A stretch of DNA of 64,000 nucleotides. Source: Myxococcaceae bacterium. Its GTDB lineage: Bacteria; Myxococcota; Myxococcia; Myxococcales; Myxococcaceae. Location of the stretch: the NCBI GenBank assembly GCA_019694575.1, contig JAIBBR010000005.1:17709-81708 (forward strand). The letters are read 5' to 3'. A program made the position numbers and the translations under genes. Positions within the stretch are counted from its first letter, which is position 1. Every line of letters begins with the position of its first letter. The notes beneath the pieces are model-generated. The model worked only from the letters and a program-made list of their open reading frames with translations. It did not search any database and was not told where the DNA came from. Shown here in pieces: positions 7,334 to 17,367 of this stretch.

Positions 7334-8695
7334 ATGCTCTTTCGAAAACTGCCTCTCCTGGCCGTCGCCTTCTTGCTCGCTCGTTGCATGGGCGAGTTCG
7401 GACCCGCGAAGACCGATTTGATTTCAGATGGTGGCCCCTCACCCGTGGGCGGCGGCAATGGCAGTGGCGGCGGCGGAGGCAGCGGCGGAGGCAGCAACGG
7501 CGGAGGGGGCGGCAGTGAAAGCGATGGAGGCAGCGGCGGCGGTGAGAGCGACGCGGGTTCGGCCGACGGAGGCGTCGTCAAAGTACCCGTGCTGATTGCC
7601 CACGGTCACTTCGGTCGCGTGGACATCTCTTGCGATAACGGACGCTCTTGGAAGCACACGTCTTGGTATCTCTCGGGGGACGAAGCGGTCTGCGGTCACG
7701 TCTCGACCACCGCGCAATGCGACAACAACGATTGTTACCAGCGCGAAGAGAATGGCACCTGCACGCCGGTGCTGTGCGACTGCAGTCACGGGTACCAAAT
7801 CGCCAAGGGCCAGGCCTCGAGCGAAAATACGCTCCTCGTCAACTATGGCTGGGGAAACATTTCGATTGAAGCCGTGCAGACTTCGCACGACGGCATTCAC
7901 TGGAAGACAACCTTCATCACCAACCCCGGTTCAGGCGCCGTCAGCTACGGAGACGGGCAATTCATTCTTCACTCCTGGAACCCTTCTTACATTTCCAATG
8001 ACAATGGAGCGACTTGGGCCGACAGCGCTAACAGTCTGCGAAACGTGGCGCGACAGGCCATTTACAGCACCGTTCACAAGACCCACATCATCATCGCCAA
8101 CGGCACGTTCTACTATACCGATGACCGGGGGCAGACCTTCAAGCAGCCCGCCGCGAATCCGCCCTGCGCCCCGTCACTGGAAACGGGGTCGAGCGCTGAG
8201 AGCACCAGCGGCATCGTCGTCATCTGGGACAACGCAGGGAACGTCTGCCGCTCCGCCGACGGTGGAAAAACATGGCAGGCCACCCAAATCGGCCCGCTGC
8301 AAGGGCACGGCGTCTTCAACCCCAAGCTCAATCAGTTCGTGACCTGGGGCAGCAACAATCGGTACACGAGCACTGACGGCATCACGTGGAATACGACCGC
8401 GATGCCCGCCGATATTCGTCTGGGGGCAGTGGCGGTCGCACCGAACGGTGATTTCGTCGCCAGCAATTCAGACGCGAACGTTCTTTTCACGGCCTATGAA
8501 AATCAAGATTTCTACACCAGCCCTGACGGGCTAAATTGGACCGCCATTCCCGCGGGCAACTTCGTCAAGAGCCACCCGATCAGCACCATTCGCACCGGGT
8601 TCGTCGAGGGAAACGCGGTTTGCAACCCCAACTACAAATACATTCATGAGCTGCGCCGCGATATCGACAGAGGGATCGTCAAGGTCGCCCCTTGA
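7334..8695 (+). CDS. Exported protein with Gly-rich linker and BNR-like (sialidase-type) repeats
   Basis: 453 residues. A hydrophobic signal (LLAVAFLLARC) is followed by a Gly/Ser-rich linker of about 50 residues. The cysteine is preceded by arginine, so it is a poor lipobox and lipidation is doubtful. The remainder contains Asp-box-like motifs S/T-x-D-x-G-x-x-W/F: CDNGRSW, YTDDRGQTF, RSADGGKTW, STDGITW and SPDGLNW. These occur in sialidase/Ycf48-like beta-propellers, and five or more are consistent with one propeller. A Cys-rich insertion lies near residues 115-150. GGAG lies 6 bases before the start. Likely a surface or periplasmic binding protein; no enzymatic residues were recognised. Confidence 0.7.
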   Translation: MLFRKLPLLAVAFLLARCMGEFGPAKTDLISDGGPSPVGGGNGSGGGGGSGGGSNGGGGGSESDGGSGGGESDAGSADGGVVKVPVLIAHGHFGRVDISCDNGRSWKHTSWYLSGDEAVCGHVSTTAQCDNNDCYQREENGTCTPVLCDCSHGYQIAKGQASSENTLLVNYGWGNISIEAVQTSHDGIHWKTTFITNPGSGAVSYGDGQFILHSWNPSYISNDNGATWADSANSLRNVARQAIYSTVHKTHIIIANGTFYYTDDRGQTFKQPAANPPCAPSLETGSSAESTSGIVVIWDNAGNVCRSADGGKTWQATQIGPLQGHGVFNPKLNQFVTWGSNNRYTSTDGITWNTTAMPADIRLGAVAVAPNGDFVASNSDANVLFTAYENQDFYTSPDGLNWTAIPAGNFVKSHPISTIRTGFVEGNAVCNPNYKYIHELRRDIDRGIVKVAP

Positions 8696-8746
8696 GAAAA
8701 CGCACCACGGTGGGCGGGCTCGAGCGCGGCGTTTTTGCGCGAATCC

Positions 8747-8911
8747 GCTCTCAGAATGAATCTCGTCTTCGACCGCCGCGCGCTCGTTGATGATGGCCAG
8801 TACTCCAAAGTCAGACAAGCCCGCAGAAGGCAGCACCACCAGCACGATGAGCAAAGCGAAGGTGCGCCTGAAACTGAGCAGCTCAAAGGGAGCAGCTGAC
8901 GCAACCGTCAC
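8747..8911 (-). pseudogene. N-terminal remnant of a membrane histidine kinase or sensor
   Basis: The minus frame from 8911 begins with about 15 unremarkable residues, then RRTFALLIVLVVLPSAGLS followed by DFGVLAIINERAAVEDE. A transmembrane helix followed by G/D-F-G-V-L-A-I-x-N-E-R-A-A-V-E resembles the start of myxobacterial sensor kinases. After about 55 residues the similarity ends and the frame runs antisense into the neighbouring lipoprotein gene, so no sensor or kinase domain remains. Confidence 0.42.
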
Positions 8912-9260
8912 TGGATGTCGCGGGCCAAGTCGACGACGAGGCTGAAAACTCTCAAGCGGCTCGGCCCCAACGACGCGCTGGTTGAAATCGTTTTTGAGGA
9001 GCTATTCGCTTCGGAGGTGCAGTCATGCCTGTTTGGTCGCAGCGGGCGTTTGGTGCATTTCATTGTGAAGTTCGGCTGCGCCTTCCCGAGTCGTGCGGGT
9101 TCATGTTCAAGGTGATTACCCGGGATCGCCAGGCTCCGCATCGTAAGCGTCCCTCTCATTCTGGCGTCTCACGACGATGCGCCTCAGACGTTAAGTCTGG
9201 CGACGTCGGCGCTGCGTCGCGACCTCGTTGATGAAACTCGACCTCTCGTGAATGTTTGTA
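8912..9260. other. About 350 bases with no convincing gene
   Basis: Two overlapping plus-strand frames of 66-68 codons occur here. The one from 8915 includes NDALVEIVFEELFASEV, which is mildly protein-like, but neither frame has a ribosome-binding site or a recognised family. The stretch adjoins a kinase remnant and may be decayed coding sequence. No repeats or RNA structures are evident. Confidence 0.4.
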
Positions 9261-11171
9261 TTACGAGCCCTTCGCCGACAGCCGGGCGAGCGCTTTCTTC
9301 GCTTCGGGGTGCCCCAGCTGGTTGGCTTCGGTCGCGGCCTTGTACGCCTTCTTCGCCTCTTCAATCTTTCCCGCGTGCTCATACAGCTCGCCGAGCGAAA
9401 AGAGCGGGTCGGGAAACGTGGCATCAACCGCCGCTGAGGCCTTGAACGAATCTTCCGCGTTCTTCTCTTGCCCCTTCAAATAGTACGCGACGCCCAAGTA
9501 GTGCAGCGCCAGCGCGTGTCGTGGCTCAATCGTCAGCACGTCGGCCAGCATCGCCATGCCGCGGTCGACGTCGCCGCCCCGCACATAAATGAAGCCCAGC
9601 TCGGCGCGCGCTTCGAGCAGGGTAGGGTCTTTGTTCACCGCCTTGTCCAACGCTTCAATCGCTTTGTCGGGCCGGCCCATGCGTGAATGCATGATGCCGT
9701 AGCGTGACAGCGCTTCAGAGTCGTTGGGGTCGTCTTTAATCGCCGCGGCGAGCAGCTTATCGGCGCCTGAGTAGTCACCCATTGCCAACTGCAAATCGAC
9801 CTTCGCCATCAGCGCGGCGCCATTCTTCGGCTCGCTCTTCAACACATCATCAAGCAGCGCCATCGCTTCTTTGCCGTAGCGCATTTTGGCGTACAGCCGC
9901 GCCAGGTCGAGCTTGCCCTCGGTCGAGTTGTCGAGTTTGAGGCGATCTTTAAACTCAACCACCGCTTCTTTGTACTTGCCCTGCGCAATCAACGCTTCAC
10001 CCAGCGCAGCGTGGGTCTGCACATCACCCGGAAAAAGCTTCACCGCTTCTTTCAACGCTTCGACCGCTTCATTCGTCTTGCCGAGTGACAAGTAGGCCAG
10101 CGCCAAACCGCGAAACGCGTCGGTGTTGGTGCGGCGTTCTTCTTTCGAGCGTTCCACCGCTTTTTTGAACGCTTCAACCGCGCGGTCTTTCTTGCCCTGC
10201 TTCAAGTACAGCGCGCCCAACTGCGTGTACGGCCCCGAAGCACGCGGCTCGAGCTTGAGCGCCTGCTCGAAGGCCTTGGTCGCCTTCGCGTTCTCTCCCA
10301 GGCGAAAATACGAGAGGCCCAAATTGAAAAACGCCTCGGTGTATTTGGGGTCGGCTTCGACTGCCTTCTTGAAGGCCTCGAGCGCCTTTTTGTGGTCAGC
10401 CCGCGCGTCGAGCGCCACGCCCAAATTGTTCTGCGCCGCGGCGTGCTTGGGGTTGATAGCCAGTGCGCGCTCGTACTCACTCATTGCCTCAGAGAGCTTG
10501 CCCTCACGCATCCACAGCACGCCTAAGTTGTAATGCGCCTCGGGGTCGGCGAGTGTCGTTCTGCTCACTGACAGCAACATCTCTTTCGCTTCACCAAACA
10601 AACCTTTTTCGGCGAGTGCCTTGCCCAGGTTGATGCGCGCCGCGTTCAGCTCGGGCTTCAAGTCGATTGCCGCTCGGTACGCGCCAATTGCTTCGTCAGC
10701 GCGGCCCCGCTTCTGCAACGCCTCGCCCAAATTGAAGCGCAGCTCCGCGTCGTTGGGGGCCAGCTCGGTGGCTTTCTTGTACATGTCGATGGCGATGTCG
10801 GTCTCGTCGAGCACCCGGGCAAGCAGACCCCGCTCGGCGCGCAACGACACGTCGTCGGGCAACGAAAGAATCGCCTGGTCTAACAGCGTCTTGGCCTTCT
10901 GCCCGTCACCTGCGAGCCGGTAAGCACGGGCGAGCAACAGCTTGCCGTCGACCATGTCGGGGTCTTTTTTGAGCAGCGCCTCGAGCGGCTTCACCGCTTT
11001 CGACGCTTCACCCAGCGACACGTAAGCCAGGCCTAGACGGTAGAGTGACTCAACGTCGTCAGGCGCTTGCTGCAAGTTCGACGTTTCAACCGCGATGGTG
11101 CGCTTGAGCGCGGCCTGTTCATCGGGGGCCGCCGCGAGCACGCCCATGGTGACGACGAGAAGTGCGTTCAT
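9261..11171 (-). CDS. Large TPR-repeat periplasmic protein
   Basis: 636 residues that are almost entirely tetratricopeptide repeats: about 17 consecutive 34-residue units by length after a short signal-like N-terminus (MNALLVVTMGVLAA). Consensus positions are clear, for example YRLGLAYVSLGEASKAVKPL, FNLGEALQKRGRADEAIGAY and LGVALDARADHKKALEAF. TPR superhelices are protein-binding scaffolds. It is the last gene of a six-gene minus-strand operon (17988 down to 9261), 35 bases after the preceding lipoprotein gene. By analogy with GltD/GltE-type TPR proteins in Glt-like envelope complexes it may be a periplasmic scaffold, but TPR sequence alone cannot prove the partner. Confidence 0.82.
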   Translation of the reverse strand: MNALLVVTMGVLAAAPDEQAALKRTIAVETSNLQQAPDDVESLYRLGLAYVSLGEASKAVKPLEALLKKDPDMVDGKLLLARAYRLAGDGQKAKTLLDQAILSLPDDVSLRAERGLLARVLDETDIAIDMYKKATELAPNDAELRFNLGEALQKRGRADEAIGAYRAAIDLKPELNAARINLGKALAEKGLFGEAKEMLLSVSRTTLADPEAHYNLGVLWMREGKLSEAMSEYERALAINPKHAAAQNNLGVALDARADHKKALEAFKKAVEADPKYTEAFFNLGLSYFRLGENAKATKAFEQALKLEPRASGPYTQLGALYLKQGKKDRAVEAFKKAVERSKEERRTNTDAFRGLALAYLSLGKTNEAVEALKEAVKLFPGDVQTHAALGEALIAQGKYKEAVVEFKDRLKLDNSTEGKLDLARLYAKMRYGKEAMALLDDVLKSEPKNGAALMAKVDLQLAMGDYSGADKLLAAAIKDDPNDSEALSRYGIMHSRMGRPDKAIEALDKAVNKDPTLLEARAELGFIYVRGGDVDRGMAMLADVLTIEPRHALALHYLGVAYYLKGQEKNAEDSFKASAAVDATFPDPLFSLGELYEHAGKIEEAKKAYKAATEANQLGHPEAKKALARLSAKGS

Positions 11172-11206
11172 CGGCTTCGACCCCCGTTCAAGAATTCAAC
11201 AAAAGC

Positions 11207-11848
11207 TCACTCGACGAAAGGGCTGGCCCTGGCGTCGAACGTTTTCTTCGCCAAAACCGACCGCGTCTGCTCCCAAGCTGCGCGCGCGGTCTCGGCTTCT
11301 TTTTCCAACGCTTTCGCTTCGTTCTTCTGCTCGGCGTAGTCGGCGTCGCACGCCTTTACCTGCGCTTCGAAGTCTTTTGGGTCGTACGATTCTGACCCTT
11401 CGAGCTTGGCTTTGCGCGAGGCGGTCAACCGGGCCTGCTCGAAGCGCGCCTGGGCACACTGCAACGCCAGGGCTGCCAAGTCTTGATCTCTCACATTGAG
11501 CCGCTGACGCGCCCGCAGCCATTCGACCCGGGCTTCGCCTTCAGTCACCGCCAGCTGCGCGATGGCTTTCGAATTGGCATCGTCAGCCGCGCCCACTTCG
11601 CGCTCGGCTTCTTTGAGGCGGTCTTTGCCGCGGCGCAGCTGCTCGCGCATGCGCAACATGTCGGCGTGGGCTTCGTCGACGCGGTCAATGGCGATGGCCA
11701 AGTCATTTTCGGCTTCCAACAGCTCGATGCGCGCTTCGTAAGGCAGCTTCTCGAGAATGTTGCCTGGCACGTGCTTGCCGTAGCGGTTGCAGCCTGACCA
11801 GGCGCCGAAGAGCGCTGCGCACACCACGAGGAACGAGAGCTTTTTCAT
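11207..11848 (-). CDS. Coiled-coil lipoprotein, function unknown
   Basis: 213 residues. The signal peptide ends in a lipobox-like FGAWSGC, and nearly all of the mature part (residues 35-205) is charged, Ala/Glu/Arg-rich heptad-like helix with no prolines in the core. It resembles the elongated coiled-coil lipoproteins that tether envelope layers, but no named family is recognised. Its ATG overlaps the stop of the preceding gene (ATGA at 11845-11848), so it is translationally coupled within the TPR operon. Confidence 0.7.
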   Translation of the reverse strand: MKKLSFLVVCAALFGAWSGCNRYGKHVPGNILEKLPYEARIELLEAENDLAIAIDRVDEAHADMLRMREQLRRGKDRLKEAEREVGAADDANSKAIAQLAVTEGEARVEWLRARQRLNVRDQDLAALALQCAQARFEQARLTASRKAKLEGSESYDPKDFEAQVKACDADYAEQKNEAKALEKEAETARAAWEQTRSVLAKKTFDARASPFVE

Positions 11849-12336
11849 GGGTTGTTCGCCTCGAAGGAACCGTACGCCGTGTGCCCGCTCGCCGGCTCGA
11901 TACCGTTAATGAAGGTGACGCGAAAATTGCCCTGCGTGCGCTGGTTCTGCATGGGTATGGAATTCAAGGTCAGCGTGCCGCGCGCCAACAAGGGAAACAC
12001 CGTGCGCGGGTCATTGGTGACGTTGCGCGAAATGACGCCGCGTTGCGCGCCCGTCGACAGCGTTTCAGTCAAATCGACCGGCTTGCCCGCCACCCACATC
12101 AAGTCGAGCAGCGCCATCGACACCTTGAGCACCGTTTCTTCTGACGCGCCCAATTTGCGCACGAAGCGAATCGAAATGTCGTCGACCGTCTCGGTGAGCA
12201 CCACCTCGTCGTAGCCAAGGTCCATCAGCTCGAGCAGGCTGCCGTCGAGCTGGTGTTTGGGCGCAGGCGGCTTGCCGTCGCCGCCACAGGCTGCCAGACA
12301 CAGCACAACCAGCGTGGTGCAGACGGTGCGCATCAT
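11845..12336 (-). CDS. Small lipoprotein, function unknown
   Basis: 163 residues from the ATG at 12336, which overlaps the TGA of the large TPR gene upstream (TGATG). The signal MMRTVCTTLVVLCLAAC ends in a good lipobox (CLAAC) followed by GGDGK. The mature part contains LMDLGYDEVVLTET and VDDISIRFVRKLG and ends in HTAYGSFEANNP; it looks globular and beta-rich. Overlapped on both sides by neighbours, it is clearly part of the TPR operon. No family is recognised. Confidence 0.68.
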   Translation of the reverse strand: MMRTVCTTLVVLCLAACGGDGKPPAPKHQLDGSLLELMDLGYDEVVLTETVDDISIRFVRKLGASEETVLKVSMALLDLMWVAGKPVDLTETLSTGAQRGVISRNVTNDPRTVFPLLARGTLTLNSIPMQNQRTQGNFRVTFINGIEPASGHTAYGSFEANNP

Positions 12337-15300
12337 CAGCGGCAGCTCTTCCACTCTGGGTCAACGTCGGGGCTGGCCAGGCTGGCGGTGTCTTTGATGA
12401 CCGACAGCTCGCGTTTCGCGCCTTCGGTGTCGGCGAAGCGGCACTTCAGCGCACCGATGTTGGCCCGGGCTTTTTCGAGCGTGGGGTCGGTCTCGAGCGC
12501 CCGGCCGTATTCAGCGCGGGCCCCATTGGCTTCGCCGTCGAGCAACAGCGCATAGCCCAAAGCGTTGTGCGCGGTGGCCCGGCTGTCTTCGAGCTCGATG
12601 GCCCGGGTGAGCGCCATTTGCGCTTTCTTCACCTGGTAGCCGCCCAAGTACGCCAAGCCCAATGCTTCGAAGTCGGCGGCGTTTTGCGTTTGCTCGGCTT
12701 TTTTCTGCAGCTCGTCGGCGTTGACCGCGCGCTCGGCAGGGTGGCCCCTCAACGGGTTCGACGCTTCGTCGGTCTTCTTGCGGCAACCCACCACCGCGGC
12801 GGTGAAAACCTCTAATTGTTCGGAGCGGTCTAAGCAGGCTTGAAAAGCGCCATTGGCTTGCTCTTTCAGCGGGTCTACCTGCTGTTTCACAGCGGTGCGA
12901 AACTGTTGCACTTCAGCCGCTGACAAACCGGCGGGCACCGGTGTCGCTTCAACCGTGTCGGCGATGTGTTGCAACCCATTGCCGATGCGCCACAGCGAAG
13001 CCACCGCCCATTCGGCCGAGCCCATTGACGCGGCTTGGTTGTAAATGCCCTGCAGTTGCTGGAGCATCGCCACCTTTTGTTCTACCTGGTCAGCCCCAAG
13101 CGCTTTGTACTGGCGGTACATGATTTCACCCAGGTACCAGAGCGCCTTGGCCGTCTCTTCATTTTGGCCGGTGGGCGAATTGGTCACTTGGGTGAGCAGC
13201 GCCACCAAGGCGTCAGGCTTTTCATTGCTGCGGCTGGTGGCCTGCACTTCAGCCACGATGGCCGCGGCGGCTGAATTCACCTTGTCGAGCTTCAACACTT
13301 GCTCGGCGACCGCGCGCGCCTTTTCAGGCTCCTTCATCTTCATGCGCGTTTGCGCAATCAGCACCAGCACTTCGGCTTTACGGGCGCCGGCTTGTTCGGC
13401 GGCAGCGTCTAACGCCTTCATCGCCGCGGGGTAATCGCCCATTGCCATGCGCAAGCGTGCCGCAGCCAAGGTGGAGTCGAGACCCGTGGCCTCGCCCTTG
13501 AAACTTTGGCCCATTGTCTCGAAGTACCCGGCGGCTTCTTGGTAGCGGCCCCCTTCAGCGGCGTGGCGGCCCAAGGTGTTGAGCACGTCAGAGAGGTATT
13601 GAGACTTGGGGTATTCCTTCATGAAACGTTCGCCGATTTCACGCTCTTTGCGGCCGTCGCGCTTGTCACGCGACGCGCTGAATGCGCCGTAGAGCGCCTT
13701 CTCTCCAATTTCAGCGCCTTTGTTTTCGTCGGCCACTTTGAGCAGACCTTCCACCACGTCGCCCGTTTCTTCTGAGCTCTGCAGCGCCAATTCGCCCAAG
13801 GCCTCACTCTTGGTCTCGGTGAGAATTTTGCGCACGTCATTCAAGAAGCTGGCGGGCAGCTTCGAAGCGAGAAACGCTTTGCCCGTGGCCTCGATGCCCT
13901 TGAAGTCGTTGATTTGGCGCAAGCTGTCTAACGCCAGGTTGCCAGCCACCGACGCGTCTTTGTGGTCGGGGTGGGTGATGGCGAAGTCGCGAAAAAGCTC
14001 GGCCGACTTTGGGTAGTCGCCGTCTTCGAAGTACGCGCGGGCGATGTTGAACTTCACTTCTAACGCGTGCTCACTGCGCGGGTAACGGGCAATGTAGCTG
14101 GCGCCCATTAACTTCAGCGCTTGTCGCGCGTCAGCCACTTCATAGGCGTTGAGCCGTTCGACTTCACCCGGCTTGAGCGATGAATAGTGGCACAACAGCG
14201 CGCCATAGAGCGCTTCTTCGTGGCTCTTCTTTTCGCCCACCGTTTGGGTGCTTTGCTCTTTGGTGTTGATGGCGGCCACCGCGGCCAGCTTGGCGTCTTT
14301 GGGAGGCGCGCCCTTTGCGTCTTTCGCCGCCGGTTTGGCCGAAGCCGCGTCTTTCGCGTCGTCTAACGTGCCCGCGGTTTCGCCCTTACCATCTTTCTTG
14401 GCGACGGCATTGGAGCGGTCTAAATAGGTCGCCAGCTCTTCGAACTGACGCGCCGCTTCGTGAAAGCGCTTCGCACTGAACAGCGCGTCGGCACGGTTCT
14501 GCATTATCGTCGTCACGTATTGCTTGGGCCGAAAGAGCGAGAGGTACTCTTCGTAAGCACTGGCCGCTTCTAAATAGAGGTTCTTGTCTTCTTTTTTCTG
14601 CGCTTGGGTGTGCAGCGTGGTCGCCAAGTCGCGCGCCATTTCTTCAAGCTCGAGCAGCGTCTTCTTGCGGTCGGCTTCGGTCTTCGAAGGGTCGACTTTG
14701 ATTTGAATCGCCGCGCGCACCAGAAAGCCCACGTCTTCAGGCTTGGGCAGCACCTTGGCCTTGGCCGCTTTGATGGAGTCGTACAACTTGCCCACCCGCT
14801 CCACTTCGAGCTCGGGGTCGGGCTGCACTTCCATCAACTTGCGCAGTGTCGGTATCGCGTATTCGAATTGCTGCTTGATGAAGTAGCGGTTGCCCAGCTT
14901 GTCCAACGCCAACGCATAGGTGGCGCGCGACTCTGAGAGCTTCTCGAAGTACTGCAACGCGCCCTTGGCGGGCCGCGACTCGGTGTAGCTGTAAACCAAA
15001 TCGAGCAAGGCCTCGCGTTTCACGTTGAGCGCCTTGGCCTGGTCTACTCCGGGAAAAGGCGCGCTCGCGGCGGCGGCTTCGAAGAACGTCACCGCGTCGG
15101 CGTGCTTGGCCTGGTTGATGCGAATCCACCCCATTTTGTAGCGGGCCAGGTCGTGCACTGGCGACGGGGGCGCATCGAGAATCGCTTTGTAGTGCTCTTC
15201 GGCCTGCACCAGGTCGGCCTTGTCGAACCAGTAGTCGCCGATGATTTGCTCAGCGTCGAGGCGCAGCGGGCTCGAAGGGTACTTCTTAATCAAGTCGCCC

Positions 15301-15770
15301 AGCGTCTTGAGCATGTTGTCGAACTCGCCCATTTCGCGCTGCTCGTGCGACAAATAAAACGTCACCTTGTCGCCGTCTTTGAAGTCGGCGTTTTCGCGCA
15401 AAATGCGGTTGTAAATCTGCATCGCCTTTTGCTTGAGCAGCTTCGTTTCAGGCGACACCAACGCGCCCTTGGTGCCTTCGGCGCGGGTTTCGGCCTGCAG
15501 GTAATACACATAGCGGCTCTTTTCGACGTACAGCTCGGCGAGCCGAAACTGCAGGTCAGGCAAGTAAGGCGCGTTGCGGCTCTTGGCGATGAGCTTGTTG
15601 GTTTCACCGATAGAACGGTCGACCTTGAAAATGTCGCGCCGCAGCTTGGCCACCAGCTCTTCTTTTTCTTTTGCCTTGGTGACGATGGGGTTTTCAGTTT
15701 TTGGCTTGCCGCCCAAGAAGGCGGGCAACTGGGCCAAAGACAGGGTGAGCACCAGGGGCACGAGCATCAT
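12336..15770 (-). CDS. Very large TPR-type periplasmic scaffold protein
   Basis: 1144 residues with an N-terminal signal (MLVPLVLTLSLAQLPAF) and many helical hairpin repeats of the TPR/Tol-Pal-YbgF kind spread along its length. Examples are LKVGNxRW-like units, FNIARAYFEDGDYPKSAELF and a C-terminal LGLAYLGGYQVKKAQMALTRA. A low-complexity Lys/Ala/Asp-rich linker interrupts the repeats near residues 455-510. The ATG overlaps the stop of the upstream 15767 gene by four bases. Size, TPR content and the neighbouring outer-membrane barrel fit a scaffold in a Glt/AgmK-like envelope complex; this assignment rests on context. Confidence 0.78.
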   Translation of the reverse strand: MMLVPLVLTLSLAQLPAFLGGKPKTENPIVTKAKEKEELVAKLRRDIFKVDRSIGETNKLIAKSRNAPYLPDLQFRLAELYVEKSRYVYYLQAETRAEGTKGALVSPETKLLKQKAMQIYNRILRENADFKDGDKVTFYLSHEQREMGEFDNMLKTLGDLIKKYPSSPLRLDAEQIIGDYWFDKADLVQAEEHYKAILDAPPSPVHDLARYKMGWIRINQAKHADAVTFFEAAAASAPFPGVDQAKALNVKREALLDLVYSYTESRPAKGALQYFEKLSESRATYALALDKLGNRYFIKQQFEYAIPTLRKLMEVQPDPELEVERVGKLYDSIKAAKAKVLPKPEDVGFLVRAAIQIKVDPSKTEADRKKTLLELEEMARDLATTLHTQAQKKEDKNLYLEAASAYEEYLSLFRPKQYVTTIMQNRADALFSAKRFHEAARQFEELATYLDRSNAVAKKDGKGETAGTLDDAKDAASAKPAAKDAKGAPPKDAKLAAVAAINTKEQSTQTVGEKKSHEEALYGALLCHYSSLKPGEVERLNAYEVADARQALKLMGASYIARYPRSEHALEVKFNIARAYFEDGDYPKSAELFRDFAITHPDHKDASVAGNLALDSLRQINDFKGIEATGKAFLASKLPASFLNDVRKILTETKSEALGELALQSSEETGDVVEGLLKVADENKGAEIGEKALYGAFSASRDKRDGRKEREIGERFMKEYPKSQYLSDVLNTLGRHAAEGGRYQEAAGYFETMGQSFKGEATGLDSTLAAARLRMAMGDYPAAMKALDAAAEQAGARKAEVLVLIAQTRMKMKEPEKARAVAEQVLKLDKVNSAAAAIVAEVQATSRSNEKPDALVALLTQVTNSPTGQNEETAKALWYLGEIMYRQYKALGADQVEQKVAMLQQLQGIYNQAASMGSAEWAVASLWRIGNGLQHIADTVEATPVPAGLSAAEVQQFRTAVKQQVDPLKEQANGAFQACLDRSEQLEVFTAAVVGCRKKTDEASNPLRGHPAERAVNADELQKKAEQTQNAADFEALGLAYLGGYQVKKAQMALTRAIELEDSRATAHNALGYALLLDGEANGARAEYGRALETDPTLEKARANIGALKCRFADTEGAKRELSVIKDTASLASPDVDPEWKSCR

Positions 15771-17350
15771 TGCGCGGTCTCCTCGATGCAGCGCGACTTG
15801 AGTGAGAAGCGGTAACTGCGCAGCTCGTCGTTCCAGTATTCTTCTTTGAAACGAAACGCGACCTGGTTCGGCTCGAGTGCCGCCTCTTCGATGTTCACCA
15901 CCAATTTGGAGCCCTTCTTGATGCGCTCGTAGAGCTTCAACCCCACCTCGTATTCCATCAGCCGCACTTGCTCGGCGGCGCGCAACAGCTTGTCAGCTTC
16001 TTCACGCACCGATTCTTCGAGCCGCTGCTGAAAAACACGCATCGCCTCGGCGCGGGCCAAGTCGTACAGCCGGGTGAGGTACGAGAAGAAACGTTCACCG
16101 AAGGTGCCGGCGTAGCGGCCCAGGCGTTCGCCTTCGAGCTCGACGGAGTTCAAGAAGCGTTCAGCCCGTTTGGTCTGCCCATGCGAGCTGGCGGCGCGGC
16201 GCAAGCGCGGGTCTTGCGTCAAATCATCGCGTTCACGCAGTGTTTCCAATGAATCAGCGAAGCGGCGGGTGAGCTCTTTGGCGGCGCGCTTGGCGGGCAA
16301 ATAGTGGCACAGGTCGCGGTAAACGAAGGCGCGCAAAATGTACTTGTCGGGCAAGAACTCGTCGCGAAACGACGGCGCGTCGAGGGTGGTCAAAATGCCC
16401 ATCGCGGCGTGAATTTGGCCCAGCTGATAGCGGGTCCACGCTTCTTCTAAGTACAGGGTGGCACGGCCGGGGTCTAACGCAGGCAGCTTCACCAAGTCAT
16501 ACGCTTGGAGCGCTCCTGCGTAGTCTTTTTGCTCGTAGCGCAAACGGGCCACCGCGAGCATCGCGTCGTTGCGGGCGTCGAGCGTGAGGTTGTGGTCTTT
16601 GGCGAGCTCGAAGAACTCGTCAATCATTTCTTTGGGTAAGTCTTTTTTGTTCGTCTTTAGCCGCGTCACCAGCAGCGCGTATTTGGCGCGCGAGTGCTCG
16701 GGGCTGCCGGGAACCAACTTGGCGAAATGGGTGTTGGCCCAACGCTCGTTGCCTACCTTCAAGTCCACCAGGCCTTGTTGGTAGTGCGCGTAACCGGCGA
16801 TGTCTTCGGGCAAGAAGCCCAAGTCGAGAGCGCCGAAGACTTGCTCGTCAATCATGCGCTCGTCGTGTGGCAAGTCGGTCAAGGTCTGCAGCTCGGCCAG
16901 GGCTTTGGGCAGCACCGCGGGGTTGGTGCGCTCGCGGGCAATGCGGGCCAGGTACACCGCGCCGGCGTGACGCAGGCCCAAGTCAATGAGTGACTTGGCC
17001 AAGAAAAACTGCGCCCAGGCGTAGTTCTCGTCGGTGGCGGGCACATTTTCAGTGAAGGTGAAGAGCTTGGCCGCGGCCTCTTTGGGGCTGCCGCCAAAGT
17101 AGTCTTGCAGGGCTTGGTCGAAGAGCTTGGGGTCGACTTTCTGCGGCGCGGCGGCGGGCGCGGCTTCAGCCGGCGCGCCGGGCTTGGCAGTCGAAGTCGC
17201 CGCGGCCGGAGCAGCGGCAGCGTCTTTCGGCTTACCTTGCGTAGCTTCACCCGTCACCGGGTCGACTGCGCTACCCGCGGGAGCAGCAGCCGCCAACGCC
17301 ATTGGAGCGAAGGCGAGCGCCGCCGCCATCAGTACGGACAGTTGCTTCAT
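15767..17350 (-). CDS. Secreted TPR-like helical repeat protein
   Basis: 527 residues from the ATG at 17350; the frame also allows a start seven codons earlier, but MKQLSVLMAAALAFAPMALA forms a proper signal peptide there, with a GAGAGG-like site upstream. An Ala/Pro/Lys-rich linker (about residues 28-80) precedes helical repeats (FDQALQDYFGGSPKEAAAK, WAQFFLAKSLIDLGLRHAG, ARLRYEQKDYAGALQAYDL). The C-terminal 100 residues are highly charged coiled-coil. It follows the barrel gene with a 17-base gap and overlaps the 1144-residue gene, so it belongs to the same operon. Confidence 0.72.
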   Translation of the reverse strand: MKQLSVLMAAALAFAPMALAAAAPAGSAVDPVTGEATQGKPKDAAAAPAAATSTAKPGAPAEAAPAAAPQKVDPKLFDQALQDYFGGSPKEAAAKLFTFTENVPATDENYAWAQFFLAKSLIDLGLRHAGAVYLARIARERTNPAVLPKALAELQTLTDLPHDERMIDEQVFGALDLGFLPEDIAGYAHYQQGLVDLKVGNERWANTHFAKLVPGSPEHSRAKYALLVTRLKTNKKDLPKEMIDEFFELAKDHNLTLDARNDAMLAVARLRYEQKDYAGALQAYDLVKLPALDPGRATLYLEEAWTRYQLGQIHAAMGILTTLDAPSFRDEFLPDKYILRAFVYRDLCHYLPAKRAAKELTRRFADSLETLRERDDLTQDPRLRRAASSHGQTKRAERFLNSVELEGERLGRYAGTFGERFFSYLTRLYDLARAEAMRVFQQRLEESVREEADKLLRAAEQVRLMEYEVGLKLYERIKKGSKLVVNIEEAALEPNQVAFRFKEEYWNDELRSYRFSLKSRCIEETAQ

Positions 17351-17367
17351 GAGGAGCCCTCTCAAAG

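Noticed and set aside
8915..9231. Small plus-strand frames in the 8.9-9.2 kb gap
   Set aside because: Mildly protein-like text but no ribosome-binding site and no recognised family; kept only as an unassigned stretch.
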